Positions 8,520 through 18,441 of a stretch of DNA of 64,000 bases are shown here, in pieces. The notes beneath the pieces are model-generated. The model was not told where the DNA came from. It saw nothing but the letters and a program-made list of their open reading frames with translations, and did no database searches. This DNA is from Gammaproteobacteria bacterium. GTDB lineage: Bacteria; Pseudomonadota; Gammaproteobacteria; Pseudomonadales; Pseudohongiellaceae. The DNA lies in the NCBI GenBank assembly GCA_008081045.1, contig VMDC01000022.1, positions 1 to 64,000 on the forward strand, in the 5' to 3' direction. Position numbers and translations under genes: made by a program. The first letter of the stretch is position 1. Each line of letters opens with the position of its first letter.

Positions 8520-10148
8520 ATGGAACGCCTTCCTCCTCATCTTAACCCTAGCCAATTTGCTTCTCTGAAGGAGCTGTATGCCCATATTACGCGGGAGCGC
8601 GGCAGCTTGGGTGCTTACAGCTGTCTGGGAAAGACTTTGTCCTACCAAGAGTGGGATCAGCTCTCTGATCAGTTCGCTGCCTACCTGCACCATGAGACAG
8701 CAATGGTGCCCGGGGACAGAATTGCTATCCAGCTACCGAATTTGCTGCACTTTCCTGTTGCTTTGCTCGGTGCCGTCAAAGCAGGATTGGTGGTAGTCAG
8801 CACAAACCCCCTTTACACTGCCAAGGAAATGGCCCATCAGTTTAAAGACTCCGGGGCCAAAGCTGTCGTCATTCTTTCCAGTTTTTGTGACAAGCTGGAA
8901 AGCATAATCAGCGAAACCGACATAAGCTCGGTAATCGTTGCGGAACTCGGAGATTTGCAGTCACCTCTTCGACGTTTTTCTATCAATTTTGCCGCTAAAT
9001 TTCTGAAATCTGCGGTGCCGAACTATCGTTTGTCGAATGCTGTGGCGTTCAGGGATTGCTATACCTATCTGTCTCATCCGCTACCCGCTCAACTGGAAAC
9101 CGGCTCTGGCGATGATCTCGCAGCAATCCTGTATACAGGAGGGACCACGGGCTATTCGAAGGGCGCGATGCTCAGCCACAATAATCTGATTGCCAACATG
9201 ATGCAGCTGTGGTCACGCTGTGGCCTGATCATCGGGGAGGGGGTTGAGGAAATTGCTGCACCACTTCCGCTCTACCACAGTTACGCATTTTTGCTGCATT
9301 GTCTGGCTATGCCTTATGCCGGCAATCTCAGCGTTCTGATACCGAATCCCAGAGACCTTGATAGCGTGCTGAGCGCTTTTGTAAAGCACAAAATCAGTGG
9401 CTTTGTCGGCATTAACACCCTCTATCTGGCCTTGCTTGAACATCCTCCTTTCTGCGCGCTTGACTTCAGCGATCTTCGATTTTGTGGAGCGGGTGGAATG
9501 GCTCTGTCGTCCTCGATAGCCAAGCGTTGGGAGCACCTGACGGGTTGTGAGATCTTTGAGGGGTATGGCCTCACCGAATGCTCTCCAGTGGTCTCTGTGA
9601 ATTTGCCCGGTAAAGTGCGACTGGGCACGGTTGGCGAACTTGTGCCTGAGACAGAGATTATGGCGGTCGACGACGCTGGACAGACGGTAGGTATCGGAGA
9701 GCGCGGCGAGGCCTGCATCAGAGGGCCGCAGGTGATGCTGGGGTACTGGCAGCAAGCAGAGGCAACCCGTGACGCCATTACCGAAGACGGCTGGTTTAGG
9801 ACCGGCGATTATGTAGAAATCAGTGAAGATGGATACATCACAGTTGTTGACAGAAAAAAGGACATGATTCTTGTTTCTGGATTCAATGTCTTTCCCACTG
9901 AAATCGAAGATTGGGTGAATCAGCATCCGGACGTGCTTGAATCTGCTGCGATAGGCGTTCCGGACGAGCGCCGCGGTGAGCGGGTGAAGCTTTATGTTGT
10001 GCGAAAGGCTGAAACCCTCTCTGTGGAAGAAATCACAGAGCATTGCGCCCTCGGGCTGACAGCCTACAAAATGCCCAAAGAAATTGTTTTTGCGGATGAG
10101 CTTCCTAAATCCCTGATTGGGAAGATCCTGCGAAAAGAGCTCAAATAA
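8520..10148 (+). CDS. Long-chain fatty acid-CoA ligase (FadD-like)
   Basis: 542-residue adenylate-forming enzyme that activates fatty acids to acyl-CoA. The P-loop-like A3 motif YTGGTTGYSKG lies at ~204-214. The A5 motif is GYGLTECSPVVS, the A7 motif GWFRTGDY, A8 is DRKKDMILVSGFNVFPTEIE, and the A10 lysine is in KSLIGKILRKEL. The FNVFP segment and the total length fit FadD. Start ATG 8520 is 43 bases after the VWA stop. Long-chain substrate preference is inferred from family resemblance only. Confidence 0.9.
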   Translation: MERLPPHLNPSQFASLKELYAHITRERGSLGAYSCLGKTLSYQEWDQLSDQFAAYLHHETAMVPGDRIAIQLPNLLHFPVALLGAVKAGLVVVSTNPLYTAKEMAHQFKDSGAKAVVILSSFCDKLESIISETDISSVIVAELGDLQSPLRRFSINFAAKFLKSAVPNYRLSNAVAFRDCYTYLSHPLPAQLETGSGDDLAAILYTGGTTGYSKGAMLSHNNLIANMMQLWSRCGLIIGEGVEEIAAPLPLYHSYAFLLHCLAMPYAGNLSVLIPNPRDLDSVLSAFVKHKISGFVGINTLYLALLEHPPFCALDFSDLRFCGAGGMALSSSIAKRWEHLTGCEIFEGYGLTECSPVVSVNLPGKVRLGTVGELVPETEIMAVDDAGQTVGIGERGEACIRGPQVMLGYWQQAEATRDAITEDGWFRTGDYVEISEDGYITVVDRKKDMILVSGFNVFPTEIEDWVNQHPDVLESAAIGVPDERRGERVKLYVVRKAETLSVEEITEHCALGLTAYKMPKEIVFADELPKSLIGKILRKELK

Positions 10149-10183
10149 TCGCTCTTGAGCCGCTCTCTGAACCCTTCCCTGAC

Positions 10184-13100
10184 GTGAAAAATGACATGCT
10201 GATCGAAGATCTGGAAAAACGGTTACCGGACTGTCAGTCTGGTGACCAGTTCCGATTTCGCAGACGGCTGGCCGCGCAGCGAAAGAAAATGCCGGGCGGC
10301 GATCAGGCGAAGGCGCTGAATCAGTTAGCAAAAGAAATTCAGCAGTCAGTCAGAGCCTGTCAGGCCCGTGATATGGCCATCCCCAGACAGATGTGCTACC
10401 CGGCTGAGTTGCCGGTAAGTGAAAATGCCTCGAAACTGGTTCAGCTTATTCGCGATCATCAGGTGTTGATCGTGGCGGGTGATACGGGGTCAGGTAAAAC
10501 AACTCAGTTGCCAAAGATCTGCCTGGAAGCGGGTTTAGGGCGAAGAGGTCTGATTGGTCATACGCAACCCAGGCGTCTGGCTGCTTCGTCCGTGGCGGCC
10601 AGAATAGCTGAGGAACTGGGAACCGAAGTGGGGAAGGGTATCGGTTTTCAGGTCAGATTCAGTGAGAGAACCGCGCCTGAAACGTATCTGAAGGTGATGA
10701 CCGATGGCATTCTGCTGGCTGAAATTCAACAAGACAGGTTCCTTAATCGATATGAAGCGCTGATCATAGATGAAGCGCACGAGAGGTCGCTCAATATCGA
10801 TTTTCTTCTGGGTTATCTGAAGGGACTCCTTCGCCGCAGGCCAGATCTTAAACTCATCGTCACTTCGGCTACTATCGACGTCGAGAAATTTTCAGCACAC
10901 TTCGATGATGCTCCTATCATGAGAATATCTGGCCGAACCTTTCCGGTCGAGATTGAATACGCCCCGCTGAGTACAGACGCTGAAAAACTGAATCAACCGG
11001 AAACGATGGCTGAGGCTGTCGTCTCAGCGGCAAAGCGGATCCGGGAACGGGATTCGGAATTGAAACAACATACTGGCGATGTTCTGGTGTTCCTTGCAAC
11101 AGAAAGAGAGATTCGGGATACCGCGCAGGCCTTACGTCGAGCGCGTCTTCCGGATACTGAGATTTTGCCGCTGTACGCGCGCCTCCGACAGTCAGAGCAG
11201 GCACGGATATTCACAGCCCACAAGGGGCGCAGGATTGTGCTTTCTACGAATGTGGCAGAAACCTCAATCACTGTTCCCGGTATCAACTATGTGATCGACA
11301 CCGGGCTAGCGCGAACCAGTCGCTACAGTATCCAGAGCAAAATACAAAGACTCCCGATCGAACGCATTTCGAAGGCGAGCGCCAATCAAAGAAAAGGTCG
11401 CTGCGGCAGGCTTGCTGAGGGCTTCTGTATCAGGCTGTATTCTGAAGCGGATTTTGAAAGCCGCGATGAGTTTACTGATCCGGAAATTATGCGAACGAAT
11501 CTGGCATCGGTCATTCTGAGGATGCTTTCCTTAAAAATAGGAGATATCACCAAGTTTCCCTTCCTGGAAGCGCCAGAGTCGAGAGCTGTCAACGATGGCT
11601 TTAAATTGTTGGAAGAATTAAACGCTATTGACGGGAAGAAGCAGCTCACGCAAGCAGGTCGGCAAATGGCCAGTCTGCCGGTAGATCCAAAGCTGGCCCG
11701 GATGCTTGTGGCTGCGAATGCGCAGGGCTGTCTCAGTGAACTGTTGATTATTGTGAGCGCGCTGAGTATTCAGGATCCGAGGGAGCAGGGTGCCGGAAGT
11801 AAAGAACAGGCAGAAGAAGCCCGGCATGAGTTTCGCCACCCGGATTCAGATTTCCTCAGTTTCAAAAATCTGTGGGATTCATATGAGGAAATCCGACAGA
11901 GCGCTTCACAGTCGCAGTTGAGAAAGTATTGTAAAACTTACCATCTGAGCTACATGCGCATGCGGGAATGGCGGGAGGTTCACCGACAATTGCTGGTGAC
12001 TTGTCAGCAATTAAAGTTCCGTATGAACCGTGAGCCAGCGGAATATTCATCAATACACAAGGCAATCCTCAGTGGGGCAATCAGCCAGGTTGCCTGCCAC
12101 CAGGAAGGTAAAGTCTATCAGGGAGTTCGGAATAAGAAATTCCTGCTGATAAAGAGTTCTGCTCTGGCGGGAAGGCGCCCGCGATGGATTGTGACGTCAG
12201 GGCTCATTGAAACCTCTCAGGCTTTTGCCAGCGTCGCTGCAAAAATTGAACCTGAATGGGCTGAAGAGGCGGCACTGCACCTCGTTAAGAGCGAAATCTA
12301 TGAGCCGCACTGGAGCAAAAAACGCCAGCAAGTTATTGCCCACGAAAAAATCAGTCTATTAGGACTCACGCTTATCGAAAAGAGAGTGATTTCCTGTAGA
12401 AAGCTGGATCCGGAACTGGCTAGAGAGTTGTTTATCAAGCAGGGGCTGGTGACTGATGAGGTTGTTCTGAAATCGCCATTGCTTGCTCATAACCGGCGCT
12501 TTCTCAAGCAGCTTGAAAAGGAAGAGGAAAAGCTGCGCAGGCCTGAGTTGCTGCTCAGCGAGCGAGATATCTATCGGTTTTATGAAAAGGCTCTCCCGTC
12601 TCAGTTGGCCTCCACCGCGGAACTGGCCCATTGGCTAAAAACTGCCTCTGCGCAAGAGACAAGTAAGCTCGAAATGACCCGATCGAACCTGGTTGAGTCT
12701 GATAAAGCGTATCCGGACGAGTCTTTCTTTCCAGATCAGGCGGCAATTCACAATAACAAACTTACACTCAACTACCAATTCAAACCGGGCCACGACCGAG
12801 ATGGAGCGACACTGGAAGTTCCTCGTGCAGTACTGACTCAATTGCGGCAGTCTGATCTGGACTGGGCCGTACCGGGTATTCTGCGAGATCGATCGATAGC
12901 ACTTCTGAAGACCCTGCCAAAGTCTTTAAGAAAACAGCTGATCCCCATCAGTGGCTTCGTCGACAGCATACTGCCCCAGATGGCTGCCGGCGACGGGGAT
13001 TTTATTTCTGCACTTTGCATACAGATAAGACGTGCAAAAGGAATATCCTTGTGCGCCAGCGATTTTGACGAAAATCGTCTGCCCGCTCATTTAAGGCTGA

Positions 13101-14086
13101 AAATCAAAGTTCTTGACAGTAAGGGCAAGGAGGTTGGGTACGCGACAGACTTAAAGGCGCTACAGCAAGAGCACGCCGGGGAGAGGTATTCCGCCGAAGT
13201 GAATGCCAGTGGTTTATTCGGGCATGAGCTGGAGTGCACCGGAATGCGGGACTGGGAATGCGGTGATCTGCCGGAATCGGTAAGCCTCGGCGAAGAACTG
13301 GTGCTGGTGAGATATCCGGCACTGGTAGACGAGCAAACGGGTGTAGGAGTTCGGTTATTCGCAGAAGAAGACCGTGCAATGGCATCTCATCGCAAAGGGC
13401 TATTACGCCTTTACATGCTGAAAAACGCGCAGTTGAAGAAAGCAGCAAAAAAGCAGCTCGAACACTTTCAGCAGAAACACGTACTGAAATTTCCGCCCGG
13501 GATGTCGAATCTTCCGACAGAAGCTGTTGCAGCCAGTTATGTAAAAGCGTTTGCTGTGCGTGAAAAATCCATTCGCAGTCGAGCGGCTTTTAGTGCCCAG
13601 TACGACGATTGTCGCGGAGAATTGATCACATGGGTTAATCGTCTTGAAGTCCTACTGGAGAAAATTTTAGAGGGGCGCCTATCCGTTCAGAGGCAACTGA
13701 GCCGGCTTCGATCCGGGCGGGAACACTATGCGGCCGATGACGTTGAATCGCAGCTGCATCAGCTTCTGCGGGCCGGTTTCGTTGTTGACACAGCCTGGGA
13801 GTGGCTTGAGCAGTACCCCCGATATATCCAGGCCATTCTCAAAAGACTGGAGTTTGCACCTCATCTCGGAGCGAGGGATCAGGAGCTGACTGCCAATATT
13901 CAGTCGTATTGGCGAAGATATGAAGCCCAAAGTGATCAGAAGCACACAGAGAAACAGCCGGAAGTTGATTTATTGCGCTGGATGATCGAAGAATACCGGG
14001 TGTCCTGTTTTGCGCAATCTCTCGGTACGAAGCTTCCAGTGTCAGAAAAGCGCTTAGAGAAACTGATCCGATCGTTCGATGGCTGA
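10184..14086 (+). CDS. hrpA: ATP-dependent RNA helicase HrpA
   Basis: 1300-residue DEAH-box helicase, the same length as E. coli HrpA, which has been implicated in rescuing stalled or collided ribosomes. Motif I GDTGSGKTTQLPK starts near 99, motif II DEAH near 196-199, motif III is TSATID, and motif VI is in ANQRKGRCGRLAEG. The helicase-associated OB region and the long C-terminal DUF3418 extension follow. Start GTG 10184; an in-frame ATG at 10196 is an alternative. The gap from the ligase gene is 35 bases and has no terminator. Confidence 0.96.
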   Translation: MKNDMLIEDLEKRLPDCQSGDQFRFRRRLAAQRKKMPGGDQAKALNQLAKEIQQSVRACQARDMAIPRQMCYPAELPVSENASKLVQLIRDHQVLIVAGDTGSGKTTQLPKICLEAGLGRRGLIGHTQPRRLAASSVAARIAEELGTEVGKGIGFQVRFSERTAPETYLKVMTDGILLAEIQQDRFLNRYEALIIDEAHERSLNIDFLLGYLKGLLRRRPDLKLIVTSATIDVEKFSAHFDDAPIMRISGRTFPVEIEYAPLSTDAEKLNQPETMAEAVVSAAKRIRERDSELKQHTGDVLVFLATEREIRDTAQALRRARLPDTEILPLYARLRQSEQARIFTAHKGRRIVLSTNVAETSITVPGINYVIDTGLARTSRYSIQSKIQRLPIERISKASANQRKGRCGRLAEGFCIRLYSEADFESRDEFTDPEIMRTNLASVILRMLSLKIGDITKFPFLEAPESRAVNDGFKLLEELNAIDGKKQLTQAGRQMASLPVDPKLARMLVAANAQGCLSELLIIVSALSIQDPREQGAGSKEQAEEARHEFRHPDSDFLSFKNLWDSYEEIRQSASQSQLRKYCKTYHLSYMRMREWREVHRQLLVTCQQLKFRMNREPAEYSSIHKAILSGAISQVACHQEGKVYQGVRNKKFLLIKSSALAGRRPRWIVTSGLIETSQAFASVAAKIEPEWAEEAALHLVKSEIYEPHWSKKRQQVIAHEKISLLGLTLIEKRVISCRKLDPELARELFIKQGLVTDEVVLKSPLLAHNRRFLKQLEKEEEKLRRPELLLSERDIYRFYEKALPSQLASTAELAHWLKTASAQETSKLEMTRSNLVESDKAYPDESFFPDQAAIHNNKLTLNYQFKPGHDRDGATLEVPRAVLTQLRQSDLDWAVPGILRDRSIALLKTLPKSLRKQLIPISGFVDSILPQMAAGDGDFISALCIQIRRAKGISLCASDFDENRLPAHLRLKIKVLDSKGKEVGYATDLKALQQEHAGERYSAEVNASGLFGHELECTGMRDWECGDLPESVSLGEELVLVRYPALVDEQTGVGVRLFAEEDRAMASHRKGLLRLYMLKNAQLKKAAKKQLEHFQQKHVLKFPPGMSNLPTEAVAASYVKAFAVREKSIRSRAAFSAQYDDCRGELITWVNRLEVLLEKILEGRLSVQRQLSRLRSGREHYAADDVESQLHQLLRAGFVVDTAWEWLEQYPRYIQAILKRLEFAPHLGARDQELTANIQSYWRRYEAQSDQKHTEKQPEVDLLRWMIEEYRVSCFAQSLGTKLPVSEKRLEKLIRSFDG

Positions 14087-14205
14087 TCTACTCCGTTTCA
14101 ACAAAGAAAGGCTGCCGGCTCAAATCAGGCAGGAGACCGTCCGGTCTGACCAGGCCGCGCTTTATCAAAGAATTTTGTGACGACCTGCGATAATAACGAC
14201 TGACT

Positions 14206-14916
14206 TTGACAGCGACAGGAGGCCAGCGCATCAAATCTGTACTTCGCATCTGCCTGATTTGTGGTCTGTTGTCTTCAGTTATGCCTGCTGTCGCGCAATC
14301 CCCCGATCCCTGGATTGATAACAACAGGCGAATTTATGCGCTTAACGATTTTTTTGATCGCCTCATTATCCGCCCGGTAGCGACTACCTATCGCAGTTTG
14401 CTGCCAAGGTTTGCTCGTCAGGGGGTCGGGAACTTTTTCAGCAACGTGGATGAAATTAACGTATTCGTCAATGATCTGCTTCAGTTCAAACTGGGCCACG
14501 CTGTCAGCGATACCGGCCGCTTCGTGCTGAACAGTACGGTTGGTTTAGGGGGCTTTCTTGATATTGCCAGCAGTGTAGGCCTTGATAAAAACGAGGAGGA
14601 CTTCGGGCAGACTCTTGCCTTCTGGGGTGTTGGTGCTGGGCCTTATCTGGTGCTTCCGGTTTTCGGTGCCAGTAATGTTCGCGATACCTTTGGACTTGTC
14701 TTGGATACCGTGTTTAACCCGATACAGTACTACAGGGAGAGTGCGCTCCGGTATCCACTCCTGCTGCTGGAAGAGCTTGATACAAGGGCTGCTTATCTGG
14801 CCTTAGACGACCTGGTGGTGGGTGATCGTTATTTGTTCATAAGAGAAGCGTATGTCCAACGCAGGAACTTCCTGGTAAAAGACGGGGTCGTTGAGGATGA
14901 ATTCGGGGCATTTTAG
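14206..14916 (+). CDS. mlaA: Outer-membrane phospholipid transport protein MlaA (start uncertain, probably ATC at 14230)
   Basis: MlaA/VacJ, the outer-membrane part of the Mla system that removes phospholipids from the outer leaflet. The core is clear: DPWIDNNRRIYALNDFFD, FRxF-type segments, NSTVGLGGFLDIAS, EDFGQTLAFWGVGAGPYLVLP and TVFNPIQYY. No ATG or GTG lies between the upstream in-frame stop (TAA 14194) and the signal peptide. TTG 14206 has no ribosome-binding site. AGGAGG (14217-14222) sits 7 bases before ATC 14230, which would give a perfect signal peptide beginning M/I-KSVLRICLICG and ending PAVAQ. No lipobox cysteine is seen, so this MlaA seems not to be a lipoprotein. Confidence 0.9.
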   Translation: MTATGGQRIKSVLRICLICGLLSSVMPAVAQSPDPWIDNNRRIYALNDFFDRLIIRPVATTYRSLLPRFARQGVGNFFSNVDEINVFVNDLLQFKLGHAVSDTGRFVLNSTVGLGGFLDIASSVGLDKNEEDFGQTLAFWGVGAGPYLVLPVFGASNVRDTFGLVLDTVFNPIQYYRESALRYPLLLLEELDTRAAYLALDDLVVGDRYLFIREAYVQRRNFLVKDGVVEDEFGAF

Positions 14917-14957
14917 CATTTCTCCTTCGCACCACAGGCGTCGGATCCGCAACAGCC

Positions 14958-15410
14958 CTAACTTTCCCTGGCGATGATTTTTGCTTTGATGAAGTCCGTA
15001 TGAGAGACGTAGATAAGGTCAGACACTTTCCTGATCAGGTGTTCCTCATACATATCAATTTGTTCATCTGAAAAGGCGATCCGCCACATATCCTGAACCA
15101 GCTGAAGTTTTTGGGAATAGCTGTACTCATCGTTAATCAGACGGGTGAATTCGTAAAGTGAAGTTGCCTGATCCGCTCCCTCTTGCGCCAGACGCGTCAA
15201 CTCCTGAATGTCTTCTTCCTGAATGTGCAAACTGCTTTGCAGAAGAGAGACGAGTTCAGATTTTTCCCTGTCATCGAGTTCATGGTCCGCTTTCATGACT
15301 TCAATAAAAAGGGCAGCGCAGGCGAGCTGGGTCTCTGACGCGATTTGCTTGTCAGGCGACGGAGGTTTAGCCAGCTTTTCGTCAAAAAATGCTTTGATGG
15401 AACTCAGCAT
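14958..15410 (-). CDS. TerB-like (tellurite resistance TerB family) protein
   Basis: 150-residue all-helical protein of the TerB/DjlA-N family. After an N-terminal MLSSIKAFFDEKLAKP comes a TerB core with ACAALFIEVMKADHELDDREK, where an acidic loop could bind a metal ion, and a repeat-like second half with MWRIAFSDEQIDMYEEHLIRK. The start at 15410 is favoured over 15455 because the family begins with this helix and the longer version would overlap dusA. The role is unknown. Tellurite resistance itself should not be assumed for stand-alone TerB proteins. Confidence 0.85.
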   Translation of the reverse strand: MLSSIKAFFDEKLAKPPSPDKQIASETQLACAALFIEVMKADHELDDREKSELVSLLQSSLHIQEEDIQELTRLAQEGADQATSLYEFTRLINDEYSYSQKLQLVQDMWRIAFSDEQIDMYEEHLIRKVSDLIYVSHTDFIKAKIIARES

Positions 15411-15451
15411 GTGAACTTCCCATACGTGTTTGCAGCCTTCGGGACTGGATT

Positions 15452-16414
15452 TCAATCCACCAGATCCAGAGCATCCATTATGACATCAATTCCCGCATCA
15501 GGTAGATAACTATTCTCACTTAAGTGTCTTCGGAACTGTTTTCCTCCTGGCTGACCCTTATACAGCCCGAGAAGGTGTCGGCTCATGTGTTTCAGGGGCG
15601 TCCCTTTGGCAAGCTCCTGCTCGACATAGGGCAGGTAGTTCATCAGATAGTCCCTGCGCTGACGTATCGGGGTGTTGGTCTCATAGAAAAAAGGATCGAC
15701 TTGATGGAGGATAAAGGGATTCTGGTAGGCTTCGCGGCCCAGCATCACACCATCAACCACCTCCATCAGGCCTTGTGCCTGCGTGAGGCTGGTGATGCCG
15801 CCATTGATGACAATAGTGAGCTCCGGGAAGGTTTCTTTGACGGCAAACACCCTTTCATAGCGCAGAGGGGGGATTTCGCGATTTTCTTTCGGGCTCAATC
15901 CCGACAAGACGGCGATTCGGGCGTGAATGATGAATACCTTACACCCCGCTGCGGCGACCTTTTCCACAAACTGAAGCAGATCTGACAGGGACTCTCGATT
16001 GTCAATGCCAATTCGGGACTTCACCGTTACCGGGCAGTCCACCTCGCCCTGCATACTGGCAACGCAGCGAGCAACCAGTTCTGGTCTGGCCATCAGGCAG
16101 GCTCCGAATGCGCCAGACTGGACACGGTCGCTGGGACACCCGACGTTCAGGTTGATTTCATCGAAGCCCGCTTTCTGGCCCAGCGTCGCTGCTTCGGCCA
16201 GTTCGTCCGGGTCACTGCCTCCAAGCTGAAGGGCCACAGGGTGCTCGCAAGGATCGTGTTGAAGCAGATAGTTCGCATCACCGTACTTCAGGGCGGCGCT
16301 GGTTACCATCTCGGTATACAGTAAGGCGTTTTTACTGAACTGTCGCAGAAATACCCGATCATGACGATCTGTCCAGTCCATCATTGGTGCGACGCAAAAT
16401 GCATGCCTGTGCAC
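15452..16414 (-). CDS. dusA: tRNA-dihydrouridine synthase A
   Basis: FMN enzyme that reduces U20/U20a in the tRNA D-loop. The 320-residue protein begins FCVAPMMDWTDRHDR, a DusA signature. The catalytic cysteine is in LNVGCPSDRVQSGAFGACLM (~94). FMN phosphate contacts are expected in the INGGITS and VDGVMLGREAYQNP segments. The start is GTG (16412-16414). It is transcribed divergently from gltX and leads into the TerB-like gene, with about 40 bases between them if TerB starts at 15410. Confidence 0.95.
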   Translation of the reverse strand: MHRHAFCVAPMMDWTDRHDRVFLRQFSKNALLYTEMVTSAALKYGDANYLLQHDPCEHPVALQLGGSDPDELAEAATLGQKAGFDEINLNVGCPSDRVQSGAFGACLMARPELVARCVASMQGEVDCPVTVKSRIGIDNRESLSDLLQFVEKVAAAGCKVFIIHARIAVLSGLSPKENREIPPLRYERVFAVKETFPELTIVINGGITSLTQAQGLMEVVDGVMLGREAYQNPFILHQVDPFFYETNTPIRQRRDYLMNYLPYVEQELAKGTPLKHMSRHLLGLYKGQPGGKQFRRHLSENSYLPDAGIDVIMDALDLVD

Positions 16415-16488
16415 AGCGGTGATCTCTAATTAGCAGGGGCGCATGTGATATCCGATGCCATCTGATTAGTCAAGAATTCGCGCAGTGC

Positions 16489-16518
16489 CTTAGGCTTTGC
16501 GCGTCAATGGCGTATAAT
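16489..16518 (+). promoter_or_regulatory. gltX promoter
   Basis: A consensus TATAAT (16513-16518) stands 56 bases before the gltX ATG. At 17-18 bases upstream lies a poor -35 (TTAGGC/CTTAGG at 16489-16495). The strong -10 in the divergent dusA-gltX gap makes this the likely start point for gltX. Confidence 0.55.
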
Positions 16519-16573
16519 TGCCAGCCTGAACGGCAACGCCAAGTCCCAAACTTTCGTAAAGCTTAGATTTATT

Positions 16574-18073
16574 ATGCCAACTGTGAAAACCCGTATCGCT
16601 CCTTCGCCCACCGGTGACCCACATGTTGGGACGGCTTACATTGCGCTGTTTAACCGGTGCTTTGCGCAGCAGCATGGCGGTAAATTCCTGCTGCGCATTG
16701 AAGATACCGATCAGCAGCGTAGCACGTCAAAATCTGAGCAGGAGATCCTTGATGCGCTTGCCTGGCTTGGTTTGAGCTGGGATGAGGGTGTGGGCGTTGG
16801 CGGGGATCACGGTCCCTATCGTCAGAGCGAGCGCGCTGACATCTATCGCGACCATATTGAGATCCTGTTGGAGAAAGGGTCTGCCTTTCCCTGCTTCTGT
16901 TCTGCCCAGAGACTTGACGAGGTACGTCATGCGCAAATGGCTGCCAAACAGACGCCCGGATATGATGGACACTGCCTGTCTCTGGATCATGCGGAACGGC
17001 AAAGGAAGATTCAGAGTGGTGAGCCGTATGTCATTCGCATGGTAGTCCCGGATCAGGGCGAGTGTCATTTCACGGACCTTTTGCGGGGTGAAGTCACTAT
17101 CCAGTGGGCCCAGGTAGACATGCAGGTGCTGATGAAGTCTGATGGTCTGCCAACCTACCATTTTGCGAACGTGGTGGATGACCACCTGATGGGCATCACG
17201 CATGTTATCCGGGGTGAAGAGTGGATTAATTCGGTACCGAAACACGTCCTGTTGTACGAGTATTTCGGCTGGGATACGCCGGTATTTTGTCACATGCCGC
17301 TGCTGAGGAATCCGGATAAGAGCAAGCTCAGCAAACGAAAGAATCCCACCAGTATCAATTACTATCGTGATATGGGCTACTTGCCAGAAGCGGTGGTGAA
17401 TTATCTGGGCCTCATGGGATGGTCAATGCCTGGCGGCGAGGAAAAATTCTCCCTGACTGATATGAGCTCGGCATTCGACATCCTGCGCGTATCGCTGGGC
17501 GGGCCGATTTTCGATGTGGAAAAGCTGGATTGGCTGAATGGGAGATATCTGCGGGAAGAGCTCAGTGATGAAGAATTTGCGTCACGCTACCTGCAATGGG
17601 CCAATAAGGGGAACCGCTTAGGCAGAATAGTGCCGCTGGTTCAGCCGCGTGTTGAGAAGTTCAGCGATGTGATTGGCCTCGGTGCTCAGTTTCTGGACGG
17701 CCTTGTTGCCATCGATGCGGCGCGGTTTGAGCACAAAAATCTGAGCGCTGAACAAAGCATCAAGATACTGCAATTCAGTCTGTGGCGATTGGAAGGCCTG
17801 CAAGTCTGGAGCCGGGAACAGATCGAAGAAACTTTGCTTGACCTTGCGGAGCGAATGGACTTGAAGATTCGTGATTTTCTCTTTCCTGTTTTTATCGGCA
17901 TCAGCGGCAGTGCCGTTTCCACCTCGGTGATGGACAGCCTCTCGATTCTGGGTCTTGATCTCTCTCGGGCGCGTCTTCGGCATGCTATTACCGTGCTTGG
18001 CGGGGTGTCCAAGAAGCTGTCAAAAAGCCTAGAGAAAGAATATCAGGCCCTCGGGAACCGGACAGCGGATTGA
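16574..18073 (+). CDS. gltX: Glutamate-tRNA ligase
   Basis: Charges tRNA-Glu for translation and heme synthesis. The 499-residue class I synthetase shows the HIGH-type motif in [18 protein letters not shown] (N-terminus) and KLSKRK as the KMSKS motif (~251-256). The cysteine-rich [12 protein letters not shown] region and the GxxYS-like [23 protein letters not shown] fit bacterial GluRS. The anticodon-binding C-terminal domain is all-helical. It runs directly into the tRNA-Ala promoter. Confidence 0.97.
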   Translation: MPTVKTRIAPSPTGDPHVGTAYIALFNRCFAQQHGGKFLLRIEDTDQQRSTSKSEQEILDALAWLGLSWDEGVGVGGDHGPYRQSERADIYRDHIEILLEKGSAFPCFCSAQRLDEVRHAQMAAKQTPGYDGHCLSLDHAERQRKIQSGEPYVIRMVVPDQGECHFTDLLRGEVTIQWAQVDMQVLMKSDGLPTYHFANVVDDHLMGITHVIRGEEWINSVPKHVLLYEYFGWDTPVFCHMPLLRNPDKSKLSKRKNPTSINYYRDMGYLPEAVVNYLGLMGWSMPGGEEKFSLTDMSSAFDILRVSLGGPIFDVEKLDWLNGRYLREELSDEEFASRYLQWANKGNRLGRIVPLVQPRVEKFSDVIGLGAQFLDGLVAIDAARFEHKNLSAEQSIKILQFSLWRLEGLQVWSREQIEETLLDLAERMDLKIRDFLFPVFIGISGSAVSTSVMDSLSILGLDLSRARLRHAITVLGGVSKKLSKSLEKEYQALGNRTAD

Positions 18074-18084
18074 GGGAGGTTTCA

Positions 18085-18113
18085 TTGACAGCTTGGCAGG
18101 CTGTGCTTAGAAT
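18085..18113 (+). promoter_or_regulatory. tRNA-Ala promoter
   Basis: TTGACA (18085-18090), a 17-base spacer and TAGAAT (18108-18113) form a near-consensus sigma-70 promoter. A GCGCGTC discriminator follows, the GC-rich type found at stringently controlled stable RNA promoters. It starts 12 bases after the gltX stop, and transcription would begin about 20 bases before the tRNA. Confidence 0.85.
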
Positions 18114-18140
18114 GCGCGTCTTCCGTCGACAGGCGGCTGT

Positions 18141-18216
18141 GGGGCCTTAGCTCAGCTGGGAGAGCGCAACACTGGCAGTGTTGAGGTCACCGGTTCGATC
18201 CCGGTAGGCTCCACCA
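18141..18216 (+). tRNA. tRNA-Ala (anticodon GGC)
   Basis: 76-base tRNA with the 3' CCA encoded. The acceptor stem GGGGCCT pairs with AGGCTCC and includes the G3:U70 wobble that marks alanine tRNAs. The D-loop is AGCTCAGCTGGGAGAGC, the anticodon loop CTGGCAG carries GGC, and the T-arm is CCGGTTCGATCCCGG. No intrinsic terminator is evident after it. Confidence 0.97.
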
Positions 18217-18441
18217 TTTCTCTGCACACTGCGCTTAATCAGCCTGAAAATCTATTCACTGCCAGCTTCGCTGCCTGCCGCCTTGCTCCGTAGCCGCCTT
18301 GGCTGCCCAACTTAAAATCCGACCCCCGAACCAGATGTTTTGCAAATTGTACCGGCTGCGCGGTGACTGCAGCCTGGACCGCGGTCTACAGGCTGCGGGA
18401 TGTGACGTCGAGCTATTACGGCGGATGGCAGCGACCGGTGG
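18217..18441. other. Convergent gap between tRNA-Ala and gltA
   Basis: No credible gene. It contains a nested GC-rich hairpin at 18369-18396: GCAGCCTG pairs with CAGGCTGC and encloses the palindrome GACCGCGGTC. The hairpin lies about 46 bases past the gltA stop but has no T-tract on either strand, so it is at most a weak or factor-dependent terminator. Confidence 0.5.

Noticed and set aside
9213-10331. 372-codon open frame on the minus strand
   Set aside because: It lies antisense to the acyl-CoA ligase, whose motifs are complete; the minus-strand translation has no recognisable domain.
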